Positions 28,941 to 41,975 are shown, counted from the first letter of the stretch. The stretch: DNA of 64,000 nucleotides from Mycoplasma procyoni (GCF_017052595.1 NZ_JAFIDB010000004.1:1-64000), one strand, 5' to 3'. A program made the numbers and translations. Notes: generated from the letters alone by a model not told the origin.

Positions 28941-29410
28941 TGAAAAACACAAATCTCTCTAAAATTAAAATTGAAATTAATTTTAATAACAACACTAAAT
29001 ACAAAGCTTGAAACAGTGAATTAGAATTCTATTTAGAAGAAAGCTTATCTTGAGAAACAATCAAAGAAAACTCAATCGCTTCTTTTGAAAACATTCTAAT
29101 CAGAATCACAAACCCAAAATTTGCTAAAAAACACTATCTATTTTTAAGAAATGCTAATTTCTTATTATTTGAACAAGTGATGAAAATTAATACCTTAAGC
29201 TCAAATGAAATTTATGTTGAAAGAGCTTCAAAACAAAAGGATAACAAAGACTTTAGTGAACTAAATAACAAAATTAGTTATTTAAATCACAGCCAAAAAC
29301 TAAATCCTTCCCTTGAAACTCTCATTGAAATCAACCAACTAAATTTTGATCTTTATAAATTTAGTAAAATCAGCGAATTTAACTTAAGAAAAGGAGATGG
29401 AGATGAATAA
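28940..29410 (+). CDS. F1-like ATPase epsilon-like subunit (MSC_0621 family)
   Basis: 156 residues. N-terminal beta-rich half (KIKIEINFNNNTKYKAW, LIRITNPKF, YLFLRNANFLLFE) in the place of the epsilon beta-barrel, and a helical C-terminal tail. Assigned by position in the cluster and secondary-structure pattern. The next gene starts eight bases before its stop. Confidence 0.7.
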
Positions 29411-31616
29411 AAGAAAAAAACTTAAACAACTATTAGCTCTTTCGGTTGCACCTGTTTTAGCTTCTCCAATCGCCTTTTTAAGTGCCGATCCTGCAGATAA
29501 CAACGCAGGATCAACAAATGGTTCAACTAATGGCTCAACCAATGGTTCAGGTGATGCAAACAACCAAGGTGGAGAAACTAAACCAAAACAAGTTTCTACA
29601 TTATTTGATAGTTTTAAAATTGACACCGAGAACGCTCTTAAATTAGCTTTTGATACTGCTATAGCTGGTGCTGTTGCCAAAATCAACGATGCTCAAAGCA
29701 GAATCAAAAACGATCTTAAAAACCCTGAAAAAGATGCAGAATTCAAAGAAAACATCAAACAAAGTTACTATCTACAACTTCTTAAAGACTACTTAGAAAA
29801 AAACAAAGACAAAATTAAAGAAAGTCCTAATAAAGAAGGATTTAATGTAATTTTCCCTAATGTTTATTCAACAAGAAAGAAATTTAAAAGAGGAAATGTA
29901 ACTTTCCAAGGTGTAGAATACCCTGATGTTATCTTCGATCCCGAAATTTCTACAACTAACTACTCAGGTGTTATTGGTGATGGTGATAAACAAGAAGCAA
30001 CAGCTGATGAAGACAACTTCTACACAAAAGAAGATGTTACCAAATTTACAAATGAATATGTAAATGCTCTAAAAGAAGGTTTCTATGATATTGTTTATAA
30101 CTCATCAGACATTCCAGAAGATTTACAATTCGATACATCACTAATTGATGCAAAAGACGGAAAAATCAGTGCGATTACTTCTAAAGTTCCAGAAGGTTTC
30201 AATAGCTGAGATGATTATATTAAATCAAAGATTACACCAAGATATACAGCTTTCGATCTTGAACACAATAAAACAGATCAACCAGAACAAAATCAACCAG
30301 ACAAAAAACCTGAAGATGACACTCTTGAACCTTTAGATCCAACAGATCCAATTGAAGGTCCAATCATTGAACCTACACCAATTCAAACTAAAGAAGCAGT
30401 TGAAAAACTACCTGCTTTAGCACCTAAATTCAAAAGCGAACTACTCAAAAAAGAAGGATACAACATTGACAAACTTGTACAAAGTTTCCAAAGCGATCCT
30501 CAAGGTGGTTCTGATAAATACTTCTGATTTGACAACCCAATCAACACAAGATACAAATACGAAGTTGAAACAGTAGAAAAAACTCAAACAGGAATTAGCT
30601 TTGTTGTATCAATTAGCGACACTGTTGACACAGAAGCTTCAAGAAGATACAAAACAACACCACAACCACTTCAAAAAAGAGAAAATTACGCTTTTGATGC
30701 TGCCAGAGAAAAATTTAGCTCTGAACTAAGAAGAGAAATGGTGCAATTATACAGTGCAATTGGTCTTGATGAAAGCATTGACTTTGCCAAAATCGGAAAC
30801 AACTCAATCAAAAACAGACTTGTTACCTTTATTCAAACAATCACAAAAGACATTTACACAACTAAAAAATACGCTGATAACCAAGCAAACATCCTTAACA
30901 CACTTGTACAATCGCTCGATATCAACTCAAGCGATTCAGAATTTGGTGATGTTTCAGATGCGCTTGAAATTCAGTTCTTAAGTTCTGTAAAAACTTCTAC
31001 AATTACAAAACTATATTCTTATAGTTTCCTTATCAAAGGATTTGAAATTGCTGTTTCAAACCTTAGAGCAAAAGTAGAACAAAGAAAAGATCTTAAAGAT
31101 GCTCTTACAAAAGCATTTGCCAAAGAAGGTTATGATTTAAATATCATCAACGAGCTATTTTATAACTTAGAACGTGATATTTCTGTTGGATACAAAGTTG
31201 CAGAAGCTCAAACATTTAATACTTTATCTTGATACCAAAGATACATTGAAGTTCTTTCAAAAATTGGTAAACAATTTAAATTACTACAAAGACTTTTAAA
31301 TGTTCCTTTAGTTCCTGAAGAAACTGAAGAACAAAAAGCTCAAAAAACAAAAGAATTCAAAGATTCTTATACACAAACACAGCAAGTTCTTAAAACAGAA
31401 AGAAAAGAACAAAACACCTTTTTAGTAACAATTGGTTCACTATTTTCAATCATGTCACTTGCTGGACTTTCATTATCAACAGCAAACTTAATTACAAAAC
31501 AAAAAGCAAAACAAAAATCTATGTTTAAAGCAAATATTTCAATTATTGCTTTATCATCAATAATATTACTAAGTGCAGTTGCTTTATTAGTAATAGGAAT
31601 TATAGGAGGACTCTAA
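29403..31616 (+). CDS. F1-like ATPase-associated subunit (MSC_0620 family)
   Basis: 737 residues. N-terminal signal or anchor (LLALSVAPVLASPIAFLSA), a GSTN tandem repeat (about residues 35-46), a large mixed domain, a second Pro/Glu linker, and two C-terminal membrane helices (about 685-735). This suits an extracellular domain tethered at both ends, which could link the ATPase to MIB/MIP. ATG 29403 is preferred to 29397 because GGAG lies seven bases upstream of it. No catalytic motif seen. Confidence 0.75.
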
Positions 31617-31617
31617 T

Positions 31618-33144
31618 ATGCAAAACCCAAAAATTACTGCGATATTTGACTATGTAATCGAAATTACAGGAGAATATCCATATAAACAAAGACAAAACTT
31701 TACTTCAGCAGAATTTCCAGATGTTAAAATGATGGTAATTAGTGCTACAGAAAACAAAGCCTTTTTATTAAGTGATACAACATCTTTAGAAAACTTAAAA
31801 ATCGGTCAAGAAGTAATCGAAGTTTCAAATGATAACACAGTAGAAACATCATATTCACACTTTGGAAAAATCATTGATATTGAAGGAAAATCAATCTTCC
31901 CAGAAAAAGAGGAAATTTATGGGGATTTTGTAGGTTACAGAAGCAAAATGTTCGGTGATGCTCATAACTTAATGACAGTTAAAAAACTGAACGAACAACT
32001 ATATACAGGTATCGTTTCAATTGATTTATTAATTCCAATTGGAAAAGGACAAAGACAATTAATTATTGGTGATAGACAAACAGGAAAAACACACTTAGTA
32101 GTTAATACAATTATTAACCAAGCTAAAAACAATGTTAAATGTATTTATGTTGCTATTGGTCAAAAAAGAGAAGATTTATCACGTCTTTACCAAACACTAA
32201 AAGAATTTAATGCATTAGATAACACAATCATCATCGACGCTCCTGCAACAAGTGCTTACCAACAATATCTAGCACCTTATGTAGGAATGGCACATGCTGA
32301 AAACCTTTCATACAACGATGATGTTTTAGTTATCTTCGATGATTTAACAAAACACGCCAACATCTTTAGAGAAATTGCTTTATTAACAGATAAACCAGTA
32401 GGTAAAGAAGCAATGCCAGGAGATATGTTCTTTGCTCACTCATCACTGCTTGAAAGAGCTGGATCATTTGTTGACAGAAAAACAATTACAGCACTACCAA
32501 TTCTAAAAACAGTTGATGGAGACATCACAAGCTTAATTTCATCAAACGTTATCTCAATTACAGATGGTCAAATTGTAACAAGTGCTGATTTATTTGACAG
32601 TGGTAAATTACCAGCGATTGACATTGATCTATCAGTTTCCAGAACAGGTAGCTCTGTACAATCAAGAACAATCACAAAAATCGCCGGAGAAGTAGGAAAA
32701 ATCTACAAAGCATACAAAAGACAACTTAAACTTGCTTTATTAGACTATGATTTCAATGAAGAAACATCACTACTTCTACACAAAGGAAAACAAATTGAAA
32801 AATTATTCTCACAAAAAGGATATTCTGTATATTCTTCAAGATTTGTTTTATTAACATCTAAATTAATTCTTTGAAATACACTAAAAGGTGTAAAAAACGA
32901 ACAACAAGCTATGAGATTAATCAACATCTTAATTGATAATCACGAACTTGCAAAAAGCATCTTTGAAAAAATCGTTAACAACGAACAATACGACGAAAAA
33001 ATCGTTAAAAACTTCTTCTCATTCGCTCTTAAACAATACTCTAATTATTTAAATTTAGGATGAGAAATTGATGTAGAACACAACTTCGTTGACTTTAGTC
33101 AAAACGAACTAGAAACACTTGCTTTATTAATGGGGGATAAATAA
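31618..33144 (+). CDS. F1-like ATPase alpha-like subunit (MSC_0619 family)
   Basis: 508 residues. Clear F1-alpha character: Walker A GDRQTGKT (151-158, the canonical alpha form), VAIGQKREDLSRL, Walker B VLVIFDDLTKHA, and LLERAGSF. It forms the non-catalytic part of the hexamer. It is too divergent to be the housekeeping AtpA, and its neighbours are those of the F1-like cluster. Start one base after the preceding stop; stop overlaps the beta gene. Confidence 0.9.
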
Positions 33145-34526
33145 TGAACGGAAAAATAGTTAAATTTTGAAGTGATGTTGTTGAAGTAGAATTTCAAAAG
33201 GACAACCTGCCATCACTTAACACAATCCTAACACTACACGATGATCAAACTTATCTATTAGTAAAAAGACTTGTTAATGAAACAACAGTTAGAGCAATTG
33301 TTATTTATCTACACAAAGAAATTTCAGTTGATGATGCTGTATTTAACACAAACAAAAGCTTCATGGTGCCAGTTGGTTCTGAAGCTCAAGGAAACATCTA
33401 TGACTTCCATGGACAACCACTTTTAAGTGATAGATACACTTTCCCTAAAAGAGTTGAAATGAACTCAACAATCAACAAAGACAGAGTTTTAAACTCAGAA
33501 ATCGAAATTGTTGAAACAGGAATCAAAGCAATCGACTTCTTTATGCCAATTGTTAAAGGATACAAACTCGGAATCTTCGGAGGAGCTGGGGTTGGAAAAA
33601 CTGTGTTAATGAAAGAAATCATTTTCAACGTTAACAAAAACAACGAAAACACCTCTAACATCTTTATCGGTTCTGGAGAACGTTCACGTGAAGGAATTGA
33701 GCTATACAACGAATTAGAAGAATCAAACTTAATGTCAAAATCTTCAATGTACATCTCAAAAATGAACGAATCACCAGGAGCTAGAATGTCAATTGTGCCA
33801 ATCGGAATTACGGCTGCTGAATACTTAAGAGATCAAGAACAAAAAGACGTTTTACTCTTTATTGACAACATCTACCGTTTCATTCAAGCTGAAAACGAAG
33901 TTAGTGCTTCTTTAGGTAAAAAACCTTCTGTTGGAGGTTACCAATCAACACTTGAATCTGATGTTGCTCACGTTCAAGAACGTCTATTTAAAACAGACAA
34001 CGCCGGAATTACATCATTCCAAACAGTATTTTTACCAATGGATGACATCAGTGACCCTTCTGCTGTTGCTGTGTTTAACCACTTAGATGGTAATCTAGTT
34101 CTTTCTAGAGCACAAACAGCTAAAAACATTTTCCCAGCATTTGATCCTTTAGCTTCATCTTCAAAATCAGTTGATCCAAAAATCATTGGACAAAAACACT
34201 TTGATGCAATTATTGAAGCTAAAAGAATTCTTAAAACTTATAAAGACTTAGAAGATGTTATTTTAATTCTTGGATTTGATGAGCTTGATGATGAATCAAA
34301 AATCATTGTTAAAAAAGCACTTCAGTTAGAAAACTTCTTCTCACAAAACTTCTTCATGACTCAACACTTTACAAAAGAAGAAGGAGTTTATGTTCCTAAA
34401 GATGAAACTGTTGAATCAGTTATCAGAATCATTAATGGTGAGTATCTAAACCAAAGCCCAGAAATTTTCAGTTATGTAGGTTCAAACTTAACTATTCCTA
34501 CAGACGCTGAACTTAAATTAAACTAA
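33144..34526 (+). CDS. F1-like ATPase beta-like subunit (MSC_0618 family)
   Basis: 460 residues. Walker A GGAGVGKT (146-153), GERSREG with the catalytic Glu, Walker B VLLFIDNIYRF, and YQSTLESDVAHVQER. All residues needed for ATP hydrolysis that I can check are present, so the head should be active. Last gene of the seven-gene cluster; MIB2 follows after 26 bases without a terminator. Confidence 0.9.
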
Positions 34527-34552
34527 AATCCAAACAAAGCGAGGTATAAAAG

Positions 34553-36952
34553 GTGAAAAAGATTTTAAAATCAAAAGGTTTAAAGGTAGGTGTAATTTCT
34601 GCTACATCAATAGCAGCAGCGACTGGTGTCGGTACTGGTATTTATTTTTCAACATCTAATAGCATAGACGCAGTTGAACGTTCAAGATTAATCAAAAACA
34701 ACACTGTTCAACTAAACACAAACGTTAATGCTGATTTTAAAGATGGAGATAATTCCTTTAGAGATGTTAATAATAAATACGTTAAACCAAAACCAAAACC
34801 AATAAAACCTCCTGTTATTGTTGAACCAGAACCAGAACCTCCAAAAAAACCTGAACCTCAACCAGATCCTAAACCAGTAGAACCGGAACCAATTCCTGAT
34901 CCACCAAAAAACCCAGATCCAGAACCAGTTCCAACTCCACCTGAACCACCAAAACCAGACCCAGAACCAATTCCTGAGCCTCCAAAACCTCAACCAGAGC
35001 CTGAACCAGAGCCAGAGCCAACACCTCCTGCACCCGAACCACCGGTTGAAGAAGTTATTCCAGAACCAACACCTGAGCCACCTAAACCAGCACCTAAACC
35101 TTCAGACAATACAAGAACTGTTGATTTTAATGGTGTTAGAGTTAAAGTTACAGGATACAAAGAAGTTACACCAAGAAAAGAAGATCCAAGAGACGTTGCA
35201 GCGGGTATTACTAACCGTGAACCTTACACAAATAAACCAATTGGAGAAATTACAGCAATTGAAGTTACAGATGAAATCCGTAAGAAAAACATCGAAAACT
35301 CAATTAAAGCTATTAATAAAAGTGTGCCAAAATCTGAACTTTCAACATTAAGACTTGATAATCCAGGAATTAAAACTCTTGACGATCTTAAAAAATTAGT
35401 TAATGTAGGACCGACCTCAAAACGCTGATATCAAAGAATCATTGAAAAATACAAATTACTAATTGAAAATGGTGATAAAGTTAAAGAATACTTAACACCA
35501 GAAGGTCAAAAAATTTATGAAACAAAGCTAAAACCTCACAAAAACACAGAAGAGGGAATGCTTCAAATTATCGGTTACATTGATCCTTCTAAATTTACAA
35601 GACAATCAAGTCACTTAGAAACAGAATTAGCTAAAGGTTTTGTTATCTATGAAGACAACGACAATATCTATATCAACGCAAACGGAGAAATAGATTCTTA
35701 TTCTATTTCACCGCTTTCAAACACAACAATTGCTCGCTATGAAAGAGATAATGAATTAAAACGTGCTTTTGGTTATAAAGACTGAATCTGACGTCCTGGA
35801 GGAGATATTGAATCAGGAAACTACCCGGGTTGAAAGAAAACAAATATTACAGACCAGTACAAAAAATATGGTATTTCAAACGGTGATGGTATCCAAGTTG
35901 ATAGACTAAACAGAGAAGAGCCTGTTGAAGGTCAAAGAAACGAAGGGGTTGTTGTTACAATTGATGCTGCTAACAAGCAAGGTTATGAAAAAACTCTAAA
36001 ATTAATTCAAGATCTTGTTAAAGCCGGAGAAAAAATAACTTCTTATAGAATTAAAAATATGGGACTAAATAATTCAGGTCAAGCATTCTATAAAATTATT
36101 CAAGCATTGCCTAAAAAACTTCCTCAACTTGAGTTGTTTTTAGAAAATCCTACTATAGCTCCAGCTCTATGAGCACTTAGAGATAAAGAAATTGATGAAT
36201 TAGGTCTATATACTTCAGGGAACTCATTGCTTGAAACATGAGCAATTAACCCACTTGCACTTAATAAAGTTGCATGAGTTAACACAGTTGACTACAACGT
36301 AAGCTTTGATTTCAAGAAAAATGAAAGAGTTTATACTCGTGTTGTATTTAACATGCTTTCATTTAATGATAAAAACTCAATCGAAGACATCAACAATGGG
36401 TTGAGAATGGCTTACTTTGTTAGAAATAATGAAGGAGCATTCCAAGGTCAAAGCGGTCCAGGTACAGAACCTGATCACGACGAAAAAGGAAACAGTTACC
36501 CAACTGGTTTAGATTTATCACAAACAAAACTAAAAAGCTTGAAAGGGCTTGTATTTTATGACAAATACAAACCAGCAAACGGTTCTAGAAAACTAAAAAT
36601 TATCAAACTTCACAACACAGGTTCTGTGTATGAAATTAGTGCTGCTGAGTTAAATGAAGCTCAATTTGATGTTTTAGATACACAATTACCTCAAATGCCA
36701 AGATCAAAAATTATTTTTGATAATGGTTCACAAACAAATACAATTAAGATTGTGGGTACTGATTCAAAAACAAGACTTACATCTCAAGGTATCAAAAACT
36801 TATCAATTCTTACTAAATGATCTGAAAGTTTTACTGACAATTCAACAATCTTAATTCCTGTTGGACAAGAAGCACTCTTTAATCAAATAAAAGGAAATGG
36901 TTGACGTCCACAATACACTAACCAATCAAGCGATAGCGACATTTTTGGATAG
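34553..36952 (+). CDS. mib: Mycoplasma immunoglobulin-binding protein MIB (copy 2)
   Basis: 799 residues, GTG start at 34553 behind GAGGTATAAAAG. Same plan as copy 1 with a longer Pro/Glu stalk (about residues 76-185, PEPEPEPEPTPP-like). Conserved blocks GLRMAYFVRNNE and GNSYPTGLDLS match copy 1, while surface loops differ, so the two may prefer different antibody classes or epitopes. The stop is followed at once by the MIP2 start. Confidence 0.9.
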
Positions 36953-39367
36953 ATGAAAAAGAAATTTAAAGCAATTTTAGCTTCTGTACCTTTAGTTTCA
37001 GCTGCTTTAGTTTTCAGTTGTAACACACAACAATCTAAATCAAAAACAGACCCAGATCAAGATAAGAATAATCGAAGCAATCCTGCAAATCCTAATAACC
37101 CAAACCCAAGCAATCCACAAAATCCAAACCCAGGAAATCAAAATCCTACAAACCCACCATCACAACCTCAACAACCATCAGTTTTAGACAACAAAACACA
37201 ATATATTTCTGTTCCAAAACCTAACAAAACTTTAGAAAAAGTTGTTGAAGGTCTTAAAGTTGAATTTGTGCAATTTGATGAGAGAAACACAAAACAATCA
37301 GAATTACTGTTTGCAAAAGTAAAAAATAACCTTGATTCAATCAAATTTAAGATTACAGGAGAAAATGCAAACACAGTAGGTGCTGAATTAGTTTCTTCTG
37401 TGGGAATTTTAAATGAAAACGGAGATGATATTTCTGCTCTTGTAGGTCGTGGAAACTTCACTTTAAGCTTCTTCTTTACAGAAGACAAAGATAATAAACA
37501 AAAACAAACCTTTGAAAAAACATTTGAGGTTGGAGGATTTTTAGAAAGTCCAGTTAACATTAATGAAGATGGGACAATAAATCAAGGGCATTTCTCTTCA
37601 GTTCCGCAATCTGAAGAAGGAAAATACGCAAGAGAATTTAATCAACAACAAAGATTTGACAAAGACAATGAGCAATATATTGCAACTTTAAAAAGAGGTC
37701 AATTTAATGATGATCAAGATGCTATTTCTAAATTTAGAAATCTAAATACTTCAACAGAAAAAATCCAAGAATTTAATCAAAAAGCAAAAGAGATTCATCA
37801 AGATAGCTATGATGATGCCAGACTTAAAGGATTTAGCGTTCCAAGCTATAATGCTGATGGATCTTATGATGGATTAAACATCTATGATTCTAGAGAAGTT
37901 GGAAAAGGTCCTTCTTGAGTTGATGTTAAAGACAGAAATAGATATCGTGCACAGGGAATTCCAAGATATTTAACAAATGAAAACTACAAAAAAGCTGCTC
38001 TACAGTCTTTTCAAGTTTCATTTAATAACAAAATAGAAGGAAAACCAAAGGAATTCAAAACAGATTCAGGAACTGCTTGAATTTTAGACTACGTTCCAAG
38101 AGCCGATGGAAAATATCCTACAAAGTGATATTTAGGAACAAATCTGCACGTAGCAGATGCTATTTCTAAAAACACAACAACAATGTCACTTGCGAGAATC
38201 AATGAAGATGCTGGAATTTACACTAAATTCAAACTAATTGGATTAGATGAAAACTTCACTCGTTTTGGTTTTCCAATTGATAACCAAAACCAAAATTACA
38301 ACCCTATAAAAGTAGTTTATAGTGCTGCAGATTTTATGAATACAAAACCAGCAGATTTTCTATCTAAAGAACAAAAAGCTAAATTTAGTGATGTTGAAGA
38401 ATTCATTGATTTTGCTGTAATTGAGCTTGATTTTGAAAAGATTTTAGGAAACGATCCTGAAAGAGGAGTTTATGTTTCTAGAGGTTATGATTCTGAAGAA
38501 TTAGTTAAGGATCGTTCTAAATTTGCACAAGCACTAACAAACAATTATGCAAACAAAAAAGAAGATCAAATTAAGTTTTTAGCTACTTCATATCTCAAAG
38601 ACTACTCAAAAATTGATCGTAAACTAACAGTTGACGACATCAACAAGCAATATGAAAATCAAAACACAAGGCCAGATGATCTATATGCTGTTGGTTTCCC
38701 TTCTGGATTCTATGATTATTTCTTTGTTCCTTATGTTGATGATGATCAAAGAAGTGTTTCTCAACACTACTTCACAATGTGAACTAATGCTGAAGAAAAA
38801 TTCTTTGACAAAATAGTAGTAAATCAAACAACAGAAAAAGTTGATGCTTTTAGCGAAAGAGAACTAAAACAAGGAAACTATTTATCATATGCTTTAGGTT
38901 ATAGAACTTTCAGCGATAAACCAGGTGTGCTAGATTCCTTTATTGCAGCGCCAAGACCACAAAAAGATCTCTTTGTAAACAGATTAGATAATAAAAAATA
39001 TCTTGCTTATGGTCTTGCATACAATCCAAAACACTACGCTCCTGGAGGTGGTGCTTCTGGAACATCAATCAGAAATCAAAACAATGAATTAGTTGCTATT
39101 TATCACTACTCAAACTCTTCAGCAAACACAGGAATCGCTTCTGCATTTAGATCTGAAGGATTTGATTACAAAGGGCTTTATGGAACAGGCCAAAACGCCT
39201 ATAAATTACCTCAATATGACTTAATTTATGGTGGTGGTAAAAACCAAAAAACTTCATATCGTGAAGCATTGATTAAACTTTATGGAGACAAATTTAAAAC
39301 TAATTTATTTGAAAATATTAAAGAAATTCCAGATAAATTTAAGTTTAAAAATGATGCTCAAAAATAA
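36953..39367 (+). CDS. mip: Mycoplasma immunoglobulin protease MIP (copy 2)
   Basis: 804 residues. Lipoprotein signal ending LVFSC (Cys 23) followed by an Asn/Pro-rich linker (NPNPSNPQNPNPGNQ). Core as in MIP1: WYLGTNLHVA with the probable catalytic His, AVIELDFE, and PGGGASGTS with the nucleophile S702. Ends the 18-kb array, followed by a terminator. Confidence 0.9.
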
Positions 39368-39372
39368 TTTCA

Positions 39373-39400
39373 AAAACACACATTGCTGTGTTTTTTGTTT
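39373..39400 (+). terminator. Terminator of the MIB-MIP-ATPase array
   Basis: AAACACA/TGTGTTT with a short loop, followed by T-rich sequence. First clear terminator downstream of 21122. Confidence 0.75.
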
Positions 39401-39428
39401 TTTAGTTTTTTAAAAACCGCTTTTGTGG

Positions 39429-39434
39429 TAGAAT
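39429..39434 (+). promoter_or_regulatory. Extended -10 of rpsB-tsf
   Basis: TGG-TAGAAT, about 110 bases upstream of rpsB. Confidence 0.55.
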
Positions 39435-39440
39435 TTAAAT

Positions 39441-39548
39441 AATTAATTTTAAAAAGCACCAATATGGATTCGTCGGGTGTGCTTGTGAAAAGTGCTGGCG
39501 TTAGAAATATTGGGAAGACTAACAAACTAAAAAAGAAAAGGATACCTT
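39441..39548 (+). promoter_or_regulatory. Structured rpsB leader (candidate S2 autoregulatory element)
   Basis: A ~108-base untranslated leader. CCAATAT (39459-39465) pairs with ATATTGG (39507-39513), and AAGCAC (39454-39459) can pair with GTGCTT (39479-39484) or AGTGCT (39491-39496), giving competing folds. S2 represses its own operon in several bacteria through such leaders; the link here is inferred. Confidence 0.45.
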
Positions 39549-40400
39549 ATGGAAAACACACAAAAAGAAAAACACTTAGATAGAGAAGTTGTTTCAAAAC
39601 AAAAACTTCTAGAAGCAGGAACATATTTCGGACATAAAGCTGCTCAATGAAACCCAAAAATGAAACCTTACATTTATACAAAAAAAATGGGTACACACAT
39701 CATTGACACACAAAAAACACAAAAATCATTACTATTTGCTTACAACTTAATTTTTAAATTTGCAGAAAACAATGCAAAATTCATTTTCGTTGGAACAAAA
39801 AGACAAGCTAAAAAAGCAGTTGAAGAACAAGCTTTAAGAACAAACTCAGCTTATGTTTCAGAAAGATGATTAGGTGGAACACTAACAAACCACAGAACAA
39901 TTTCAAACAGTATTAGAAAAATGGAAGACTTAGAAGTTTTAGCAAAAAACAACTTCGAAGGTTACACTAAAAAAGAAGGAGTTCTAAAAGCTAAAGAACT
40001 TCAAAAACTACAAAAAAACCTAAATGGTATTAGAAACATGCAAGGATTACCTTCAGTAATGATTATTGCTGATCCTAAAAACGACATTATTGCTGTTCAA
40101 GAAGCAAGAAAAAAAGGACTTAAAGTTATCGGAATCATCGACACAGATACAGATCCAAACTTAGTAGACTTTGCTATTCCAGCAAACGATGACTCAACAA
40201 AATCAATTACTTTAATTTTAACAATTCTAGCTGATGCTATTGTAGTTGCTAAAGGTGGAAAAGCTCTATTTGCTTACCAAGAAGACGACAAAATCGTTTT
40301 ACCAGAAGATCCAGTTAAAGAAAGAAGAGAATTTAACGGACAAAGAAGATTTGCAAACAGAGAAAACGCTCAAGAAAACAAAAAAGAAGAAAACAAATAA
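39549..40400 (+). CDS. rpsB: 30S ribosomal protein S2
   Basis: 283 residues. [49 protein letters not shown] and [11 protein letters not shown] are typical S2 blocks. Slightly longer than usual through a basic C-terminal tail after about residue 250. Paired with tsf, the common order. RBS AAAGGAT. Confidence 0.97.
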
Positions 40401-40421
40401 TTAAACAATAAAAGGAGAAAT

Positions 40422-41330
40422 ATGTCACAAATTAACACAATGGCTCTTATTAAAGAATTAAGAGAAAGAACTGATGCTCCTATGGTTGATTGTAAAAAAG
40501 CACTTGAAGCTTCAGATTGAAACATTGAAAAAGCAATTGCTTGATTACAAGAAAACGGTAAAGCAAAAGCTGCTAAAAAAGCAGGAAGAATTGCTGCAGA
40601 AGGATTGGTTTATGCAGTTTCAAACAACAACAAAGCAGTTATTTTTGAAGTTAACTCAGAAACAGACTTTGTTGCTCAAAACAAACAATTTGTTGAATTA
40701 GTACAAGAAATTGGACAAATTCTATTAAATAACAAATTTGCTTCAAACGAAGAAGCATTAGCACTAAAAAATGCATCTGGAAAAAGCATTGAAGAATTAA
40801 CAGTTGATGCAACAGCAACAATTGGAGAAAAAATTGCTTTCAGAAGAGCAGAAGCATTTGATATTGCGGCTGACCAAAAAGCTGGAGTTTATGTACATAC
40901 AAACGGTAGAGTTGCATCTATAGTTTTAATTAACGGAGCTGATGAAGAAGCTGCTAAAAACGTTTCAATGCACGTTTCAGCTATGAACCCAGAATACACA
41001 TTAGTTTCTGATTATCCACAAAACAAATTAGATGAATTAACACAAGAATTCGCTAAAGAAGTAAACGAAGATCCTAAAAACGCTTCAAAACCAGATAAAA
41101 TCAAAGAATCAATGATCAACGGAAAAGTACAAAAAAAACTTGGAGAAGTTGTTCTTGAACTACAAGAATTTGTTATGGATTCACAATTCAAAGTTGCTAA
41201 ATACTTAGAATCTAAAAAATCATCTCTAGTTAAAGCAATTCGTTTTGAAGTTGGTGAAGGAATTGAAAAACAACAAACAGACTTTGCTGCAGAAGTTGCT
41301 GCTCAAGTAGCTGAAGCTAAAAACAAATAA
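40422..41330 (+). CDS. tsf: Translation elongation factor Ts
   Basis: 302 residues. It exchanges GDP for GTP on EF-Tu. N-terminal UBA-like module (LIKELRERTDAPMVDCKKALEAS) and the core motif SETDFVAQNKQF are clear. RBS AAAGGAG, 21 bases after rpsB. Terminator follows. Confidence 0.97.
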
Positions 41331-41339
41331 ATCTGTTTA

Positions 41340-41374
41340 AAATAAAATCAAGAGAAATCTTGGTTTTATTTTTA
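41340..41374 (+). terminator. Terminator of rpsB-tsf
   Basis: AATAAAATCAAGA/TCTTGGTTTTATT with GAAA loop and T run. Confidence 0.9.
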
Positions 41375-41384
41375 TATTAAGTGG

Positions 41385-41390
41385 TAAAAT
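41385..41390 (+). promoter_or_regulatory. Extended -10 of hpt-topA
   Basis: TGG-TAAAAT, 24 bases before hpt. Confidence 0.5.
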
Positions 41391-41414
41391 AGTTATTAAA
41401 GGTTGTTAAGTAAT

Positions 41415-41966
41415 ATGGAAATAGACAAAAGAATAAAAAAAGTTTTATATACAAGAGAATATTTAGAAAAAGTGATTTATGACTTGGCTCAATGAGTAAA
41501 TGAAACATACAAAGACTCAAAAGATTTAGTTATAGTAGGTTTATTAAAGGGATCTATCCCTTTTTTAGCACAATTAATTAAAGACGTCAGAGTTGATCAC
41601 ATCATTGATTTTATGACCCTTTCTTCTTATCAAGGAGGACAAGAATCAACGGGTTCTGTAAAGGTTATCATGGATCTTGCTTATGATGTACAAAACAAAG
41701 ATGTTTTAATTGTTGAAGACATAATTGATTCAGGAATCACAATTGAAAAAGTAGCTAATCTACTCAAAACCAAAAACCCAAAAAGTGTTAGAGTACTAAC
41801 TCTTCTAAACAAACAAACAGGAAGAAAAACAGATTTTAATGCTGATAAATACGGAATTGATGTCCCTGATGCCTTTTTAGTTGGTTTTGGATTAGATGTA
41901 AAAGAAAAACTCAGAAATTTACCATATATTGGTATCTTTGATGAAGAAAAATTTGATGAATTATAG
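41415..41966 (+). CDS. hpt: Hypoxanthine phosphoribosyltransferase
   Basis: 183 residues. Salvages hypoxanthine or guanine with PRPP to IMP or GMP, essential in purine-auxotrophic mycoplasmas. IVGLLKGSIPFLAQL near the N-terminus and the PRPP loop VLIVEDIIDSGITI are diagnostic. FLVGFGLDVKEKLRNLPYIG near the end binds the purine. topA follows after nine bases, in one transcription unit. Confidence 0.93.
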
Positions 41967-41975
41967 GAGTAAAAA

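Noticed and set aside
29397..29402. ATG at 29397 as the start of the MSC_0620-type gene
   Set aside because: GGAG ends immediately before it, leaving no spacing; ATG 29403 is properly spaced.
31618..34526. Housekeeping ATP synthase alpha and beta subunits
   Set aside because: No a, b, c or delta genes are nearby, the sequences are divergent, and the neighbours match the seven-gene F1-like cluster.
34712..34993. Minus-strand Trp/Phe-rich ORF opposite MIB2 (similar one opposite MIB1)
   Set aside because: It is the complement of the Pro/Glu-rich stalk repeats; composition is implausible and no ribosome site is present.
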